This document shows, piece after piece, positions 59,715 to 64,000 of a stretch of DNA of 64,000 nucleotides. Position 1 is the stretch's first letter. Every line of letters begins with the position of its first letter. A program made the position numbers and the translations under genes. A model generated the notes under the pieces. The model was not told the origin of the DNA, searched no databases, and was given only the letters and a program-made list of their open reading frames with translations. Source of the DNA: Bacillota bacterium (GTDB lineage Bacteria; Bacillota; DSM-12270; Thermacetogeniales; Thermacetogeniaceae); NCBI GenBank assembly GCA_029907475.1, contig JARYLU010000005.1, forward strand, positions 1 through 64,000, read 5' to 3'.

Positions 59715-60509
59715 GTGTTTATTAACGGCTGTCAGGTAGAAATCCGGGCCGGGGAGACCGTCCTGGAAACCGCCCGCCGTTCCGGTTTTCAGATCCCCTC
59801 GCTCTGTTACCACGAGGGGCTGGGTGCTTACGGGGGCTGCCGTCTCTGCCTTGTTGAAGTGGAAGAGGGGAAAAACAGGTTTCTTGCCGCTTCCTGTACC
59901 CTGCCGGCGCGCGCCGGCCTGCGCATTCTGACCGAATCTCAGCCTGTCCAAAAGGCGCGCGCTCAGGTAATCGCCCTCCTGCTGGCGCGGTGCGGGAACC
60001 TGCCCGTCCTCCACGATCTGGCGGAGCGGTGTGGTGTGCCGCAGGACCTTTACCCCCGCCTGGTTGAAGATGAGTGCATTCTTTGCGGGCTTTGCGTGCG
60101 CGCCTGTGAGGCTGTGGGTGGAAGGGCGCTCAGCTTTACGTGGAGGGGGATCAAGAGAAAGGTCTCCCCGCCTTTCGAAAAGCCGAGCGAGGAGTGCCTG
60201 GGCTGCCGGGCCTGTGCCCATGTTTGTCCAACCGGGGCAATCAAGGTTGAAGAGGGGCCGGTGAGCTTTACTCTGCTTCGCTGGAAGACGGAACATACAT
60301 ATGTCCGGTGCCGTTCCTGCGGAAGGCCCTTTGCCCCCCTCCGGTTTACGGAGAATTTCGGAACAATTCTTGAAGGTGGCGCGGGGGTTTCTTCGGGAAC
60401 CGGTGCGGGCACCGCCGCTGTTGCCGGCGCTCTTGCCGGGGAACTCTGCCCCGCCTGCCGGAGAAGTTTACGCGCCCGGGAGTTGTCTCGTACGGCCGCA
60501 AAGCGGTAG
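59715..60509 (+). CDS. NuoG/HoxU-like iron-sulfur subunit without a catalytic domain
   Basis: GTG 59715 follows GGGAGGTG. The 264-residue protein has an N-terminal [2Fe-2S] ferredoxin (CYHEGLGAYGGCRLCLVEV), two [4Fe-4S] motifs (CILCGLCVRACEAVGG, about 117, and CLGCRACAHVCPTGAI, about 160), and an extra C-terminal set CRSCGRPF ... CPACRRSL (about 197-250) like a zinc or rubredoxin-type site. There is no hydrogenase or molybdopterin domain. It should wire the flavoprotein to a catalytic partner, most likely the CODH. Confidence 0.85.
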   Translation: MFINGCQVEIRAGETVLETARRSGFQIPSLCYHEGLGAYGGCRLCLVEVEEGKNRFLAASCTLPARAGLRILTESQPVQKARAQVIALLLARCGNLPVLHDLAERCGVPQDLYPRLVEDECILCGLCVRACEAVGGRALSFTWRGIKRKVSPPFEKPSEECLGCRACAHVCPTGAIKVEEGPVSFTLLRWKTEHTYVRCRSCGRPFAPLRFTENFGTILEGGAGVSSGTGAGTAAVAGALAGELCPACRRSLRARELSRTAAKR

Positions 60510-60698
60510 GGACTCCCCTCTTACATTGTTGACATAATTTTCTCCGGATAGAGCGCTGATGGCAATTTTTGCCCGGATGCCCGGTTGAACCACACACTAC
60601 CGGGATAGTCTCACTGGAGGTTCGAGTTTGACGTGACGCTGCTTTAACTGCCGGACGGCGAGACTTGTTATGATTGGGTTTGAAAGGAGGAGGTTCTG

Positions 60699-62564
60699 GT
60701 GGGAGGAAAAAGTGTTGATCAAGCTTCCTTGAAAATGCTGAAAAAAGCGAAGCGCGAAGAAATCGGGACCGCCTGGGACCGCTTTGAAAAGCAGCAGCCC
60801 CAGTGCGGGTTTGGCCTCTTGGGAATTTGCTGCCGGAACTGCAACATGGGGCCCTGCCGGATCGATCCTTTTGGTGAGGGGCCGGACCAAGGGGTCTGCG
60901 GGGCGACTGCGGATATCATCGCCGCCCGCAACCTGCTCCGGATGATTGCCGCCGGGGCTGCGGCACATTCCGACCACGGGCGGGACGTGGTGAGCACCCT
61001 GTACGCAACCGCGCAGGGGGAAGCCCAAGGCTACCAGATTAAGGACGAAGCCAAGCTGCGCGCCCTTGCTGCTGAATTCGGGATTGCAACTGAGGGGAGA
61101 AGCAAAGAGGAGCTCGCCCGGGACCTGGCGCGGGAGGCGATGGAGGAATTTGGAATGGTCAAGGGCGCCCTGCAGTTTTTAAGGCGCGCCCCGGAAAAGA
61201 GGAGGACGCTCTGGGAAAAGCTGGGGATTACCCCGCGCGGGATTGACCGCGAAATTGTGGAAGCGATGCACCGCACGAATATCGGGGTCGATAACGACTA
61301 CGTCAACATTACCCTGCACGGGGTGCGGACCGGTTTGAGCGACGGCTGGGGAGGCTCGATGTTTGCCACCGAGCTTTCCGATGTTCTCTTTGGGACCCCG
61401 GAGCCGGTCCGGGGCAGGAGCAACCTCGGCGTCTTGAAGGGGGACCAGGTAAACATCATTGTCCACGGCCACGAGCCCACACTTTCCGAAATGATCGTGC
61501 TGGCGGCGCGGGATGAGGGGCTCCTTGCTGCGGCGCGGGAAAAGGGCGCCCAGGGGATCAATGTCTGCGGGATGTGCTGCACCGGGAACGAACTCCTGAT
61601 GCGCCACGGCGTTCCCGTTGCCGGAAACTTCCTGCAGCAGGAGCTCGCTCTCGTCACCGGAGCGGTAGAGGCGATGGTCGTCGACGTCCAGTGTATCATG
61701 CCGGCCGTTGCCCAGGCGGCTAAATGCTACCACACGAAGATCATTTCCACATCGCCCAAGGCGAGATTCCCGGGAGCGGAACACGTTCCCTTCGAGGAAC
61801 ACACCGCTCTGGATACAGCCCGGAAAATTGTGCAGATGGCCGTTGAAAACTACCCCAACCGGAAACAGGAACTCGTCGAGATTCCCGGTGAAGAGGTGGA
61901 ATACGTCGGCGGCTTCAGCGTGGAGACGATCTTGAAGGCCCTGGGCGGCACCCTCAACCCCTTGCTGGATGCAGTCAAAGCCGGGCAGATCAAAGGGATT
62001 GCGGCCGTTGTGGGCTGCAACAACCCCAAGACCACCCAGGACCGCGGGCACCTCACCCTGACCAGGGGACTGATCAAAAATGATGTCCTGGTCGTGCAAA
62101 CGGGCTGCGCCGCCATTGCCTGCGCCAAGGCCGGGCTTCTCCTGCCGGAGGCTGCTGCAGAAGCAGGTGCCGGGCTGCGGGCGGTTTGCGAGGCCCTGAA
62201 GGTCCCTCCCGTTCTGCACATGGGCTCCTGCGTGGACATCAGCCGCATCCTGGTGGTGGCCTCCGCCATCGCCAATGCCCTGGGTGTGGACATCAGCGAC
62301 CTGCCGGTGGCGGGTGCGGCTCCCGAGTGGATGTCTGAAAAGGCGGTTTCCATCGGGGCATACGTTGTGGGCTCCGGGGTCTTCACGGTGCTCGGCACTG
62401 TTCCCCCGGTTCTGGGCGGCAAAAACCTCGTGGAACTGCTCACCAGAGGTGCGCAGGATGTCCTGGGCGCGGTCTTTGCCGTTGAGGAAGATCCCCTCAA
62501 GGCGGCTTCGCTGATCCTGGCGCACATCGCGGCAAAGCGCCGGGCGCTCGGCCTCGAAGCGTAA
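60699..62564 (+). CDS. cooS: Anaerobic Ni-Fe carbon monoxide dehydrogenase
   Basis: The 621-residue CooS oxidises CO to CO2. It has the D/B-cluster cysteines (GFGLLGICCRNCNMGPCRID, about 46-65), the histidine in VHGHEPTLSE (about 258) and C-cluster cysteines in CGMCCTGNE (about 290), VVDVQCIMPA (about 328), VVGCNNPKTTQ (about 435), VQTGCAAIACAKAGL (about 467) and MGSCVDISRI (about 510). The GTG start is behind AAAGGAGGAGG. No acetyl-CoA synthase or CooC lies in the window. Preceded by CooF- and Nuo-like genes in the same direction. Confidence 0.97.
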   Translation: MGGKSVDQASLKMLKKAKREEIGTAWDRFEKQQPQCGFGLLGICCRNCNMGPCRIDPFGEGPDQGVCGATADIIAARNLLRMIAAGAAAHSDHGRDVVSTLYATAQGEAQGYQIKDEAKLRALAAEFGIATEGRSKEELARDLAREAMEEFGMVKGALQFLRRAPEKRRTLWEKLGITPRGIDREIVEAMHRTNIGVDNDYVNITLHGVRTGLSDGWGGSMFATELSDVLFGTPEPVRGRSNLGVLKGDQVNIIVHGHEPTLSEMIVLAARDEGLLAAAREKGAQGINVCGMCCTGNELLMRHGVPVAGNFLQQELALVTGAVEAMVVDVQCIMPAVAQAAKCYHTKIISTSPKARFPGAEHVPFEEHTALDTARKIVQMAVENYPNRKQELVEIPGEEVEYVGGFSVETILKALGGTLNPLLDAVKAGQIKGIAAVVGCNNPKTTQDRGHLTLTRGLIKNDVLVVQTGCAAIACAKAGLLLPEAAAEAGAGLRAVCEALKVPPVLHMGSCVDISRILVVASAIANALGVDISDLPVAGAAPEWMSEKAVSIGAYVVGSGVFTVLGTVPPVLGGKNLVELLTRGAQDVLGAVFAVEEDPLKAASLILAHIAAKRRALGLEA

Positions 62565-62657
62565 CCCCGCAGGTTCGAGCCAGGTTTCTTCTCTTTGGGT
62601 GTAAGCGGCAGAACCTTATATTTGCAATCACAAAGTAAATTTACCGGAACAGCCATT

Positions 62658-62690
62658 GAGAGAACTCAAATGAGGGTTCTCTCTTTTTTC
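62658..62690 (+). terminator. Terminator of cooS
   Basis: GAGAGAAC-TCAAATGA-GGGTTCTCTC followed by TTTTTTC. Confidence 0.8.
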
Positions 62691-63046
62691 GCCGCCCCGA
62701 AAATATGATCCGGTTATCCTTGCGCCTGCTCCCGCCCAGCACTCAACGCGGCTTTGTTAGGAAAGTTCATGATTGCCAGGCAAGCCTTTCCGCTCGCTCC
62801 GGAAAGTGATGGAAAGGTCGCTCGCGCTTAAAATTCCATCTTTTGCGAAGACCTCACTTCGATTCCTGCACAAAGAGAATGGCCCGCAACGACGTTGACC
62901 TGACACAGTTGTTCACTGGATTAAGAGCGGGAAACGAACGATCTTGGTATTTTTTCCCTGAAGATTTCTGGGAGGGTGCAGGTGAATTTTCAAGGAAAGG
63001 CAAGGGAAGACTTTGAATGTACCGGTGCCTTAGGGGAGGATTTGTT
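62691..63046. other. Copy B of the decayed mobile-element tail and region before the P-type ATPase
   Basis: At about 62697-62880 the minus strand matches the remnant at 29618-29790: AAAATATGATCC-GGT, GCTCCCGC, and CCAGGCAAGC with following TTCCGCT-GCTCCGG all recur in the same order. Reading the minus strand, copies share the residues ACL(A/V)IM. After 62880 no gene is supported until the ATPase ribosome site at 63033-63039. Confidence 0.5.
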
Positions 63047-64000
63047 TTGGGAGATCAACCTGTTTTTCCCGAAGATGTAAAAGACGTCCCGCGCCTGGCA
63101 CCTCTCGATGTTTACGGGGCTCTGGGAACCGCTCCCGGGGGGCTCCAGGAGTCCGAAGTTGCAAGGCGCCGGGCACGTTACGGCTGGAATAAACTGCAAA
63201 GGGCGCGGCGGCGCTCTCCACTGGCGCGCTTCTTTTTGCAATTTACGGATCTCTTTGCCGTCCTCCTCATCGTTGCGGCAGGGATTACCTTTACCGTTTA
63301 CCTGCTCGGCCGCAACCCGGGGGACCTGCATTTGTCTGTCGCCATCCTTGGGGTTGTTTTTCTCAACGCCTTAGTCGGTTTTATTCAGGAGTACCGGGCT
63401 GAGCGGGCAACAGAGGTTTTAAACAAGCTGGTTCCCGCCAAGGCGAGGGTCTACAGGGAAGGGAAGGAGCTTGAAATCGATGCCGCAGAACTGGTTCCCG
63501 GGGACGTTATCCTCCTGGAAGAAGGAGACAACATTCCCGCAGATGCCCGGCTCGTCCAGGTCTTCGAGCTTTCCACCAACAACGTCAACCTGACCGGGGA
63601 GGCAGACCCTCAGCGGAAGACCGCCGCTGCAGTACTGGAAGAAGAGTTGGGGTGGATCGAGCTTCCCAACCTTGTTTTTATGGGGACATTTATCGCCTCC
63701 GGCTCCGGGATCGCAGTCGTGGTCGCCACCGGTGCAGAGACCCAGTTTGGGAAAATCTTCACCTTAACGGCGGGAGTTCCAGATGTCCCCAGCCCCCTGC
63801 AAAAAGAGGTTCGTAATATGGCGCGCGTGGTTGCCCGCGCCGCCCTGGTGATCGGGGGTGTAATTTTTGGCCTGGGGAGGTTCCTGGGGTTGGGCTGGAT
63901 CGAGGACTTCCTTTTTGCGATGGGGGTCATGGTGGCGATGGTCCCTGAGGGTTTACCGGCTACGATGTCTGTTTCGCTGGCGGTTGGTGTCCAGCGGATG
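63047..64000 (+). CDS. P-type cation-transporting ATPase, N-terminal part
   Basis: TTG 63047 has GGGGAGG seven bases upstream; an in-frame ATG at 63017 lies before the site. The protein runs off the window after about 318 residues. It has a cation-ATPase N-domain (LAPLDVYGALGT, RRARYGWNKLQ), helices M1-M2, actuator loop NVNLTGEADPQRK (about 180) and the M4 motif VPEGLPATMS (about 303). The actuator reads TGEA instead of TGES. PEGL points to the P2-type (calcium or sodium) branch; the phosphorylated Asp (DKTGT) lies outside. Confidence 0.9.
   Translation, partial: MGDQPVFPEDVKDVPRLAPLDVYGALGTAPGGLQESEVARRRARYGWNKLQRARRRSPLARFFLQFTDLFAVLLIVAAGITFTVYLLGRNPGDLHLSVAILGVVFLNALVGFIQEYRAERATEVLNKLVPAKARVYREGKELEIDAAELVPGDVILLEEGDNIPADARLVQVFELSTNNVNLTGEADPQRKTAAAVLEEELGWIELPNLVFMGTFIASGSGIAVVVATGAETQFGKIFTLTAGVPDVPSPLQKEVRNMARVVARAALVIGGVIFGLGRFLGLGWIEDFLFAMGVMVAMVPEGLPATMSVSLAVGVQRM

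Overview
The window reads as chromosomal DNA of an anaerobic, Gram-positive, flagellated member of the Firmicutes (class Clostridia or Moorellia). The evidence is AgrB/AgrD signalling, an SLH-domain cell-wall amidase, a GerMN lipoprotein, CsrA/FliW, DegS/DegU, ComFA/ComFC, many GTG/TTG starts with purine-rich ribosome binding sites, and an anaerobic Ni-Fe carbon monoxide dehydrogenase. A formiminotransferase-cyclodeaminase-type protein, a fumarase, an OFA-family carrier and a multihaem-cytochrome/flavoprotein pair fit an acetogen or syntrophic acetate oxidiser of the Moorella/Thermacetogenium kind. That placement is inference; no rRNA or other decisive marker is present.

Layout. (1) 1-10.6 kb is an accessory zone. 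It holds an IS21-type element entering from the left edge, mgtE, decayed stalk-domain and lipoprotein-like genes, a MazF-type and a VapBC-type toxin-antitoxin pair each with a palindromic operator, a PadR regulator with a FetAB-like ABC exporter, an AT-rich ECF sigma/anti-sigma pair, an ExeA-type transposition ATPase broken by one amber codon, a lipoprotein, and a frameshifted serine-recombinase fragment. (2) 10.7-13.7 kb is an agr-type quorum-sensing locus: agrB, a 45-residue agrD missed by simple ORF calling, two tandem paralogous membrane proteins and an AgrC/SpoOB-like kinase, with no AgrA beside it. (3) 13.7-23.8 kb is envelope and housekeeping: GerMN lipoprotein, SLH-amidase, acetate carrier, murI, a beta-lactamase-fold hydrolase, two-subunit fumarase, rph, rdgB and yfcE. 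(4) 24.3-30.8 kb holds an OFA carrier, a mutM remnant, a Tat-exported flavoprotein reductase interrupted by one ochre codon, a five-haem NapC-like cytochrome, a divergent PucR-type regulator and a DUF421 protein. (5) 31-55.1 kb is the degSU-comF-flg block known from Bacillus (degS-degU ... comFA-comFC-yvyF-flgM-flgN-flgK-flgL-fliW-csrA). A complete Tad/Flp pilus operon is inserted between degU and comFA, and a cyclodeaminase gene lies in antisense between flgK and flgL. (6) 56.6-62.6 kb is a redox cluster: a CooF-like ferredoxin, NuoE-, NuoF- and NuoG/HoxU-like subunits, then cooS. A P-type ATPase runs off the right edge.

How it fits together. The CooS-CooF-NuoEFG set looks like a soluble CO:NAD(P) oxidoreductase. 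The Tat flavoprotein and haem protein look like a membrane quinol-to-organic-acid reductase under PucR-type control. DegSU, Tad, com and flagellar genes form one surface-lifestyle block. Several intergenic regions carry inverted repeats that would hide the next ribosome binding site in read-through RNA, in two cases with a promoter-like element inside the loop. No tRNA, rRNA or CRISPR array was seen.
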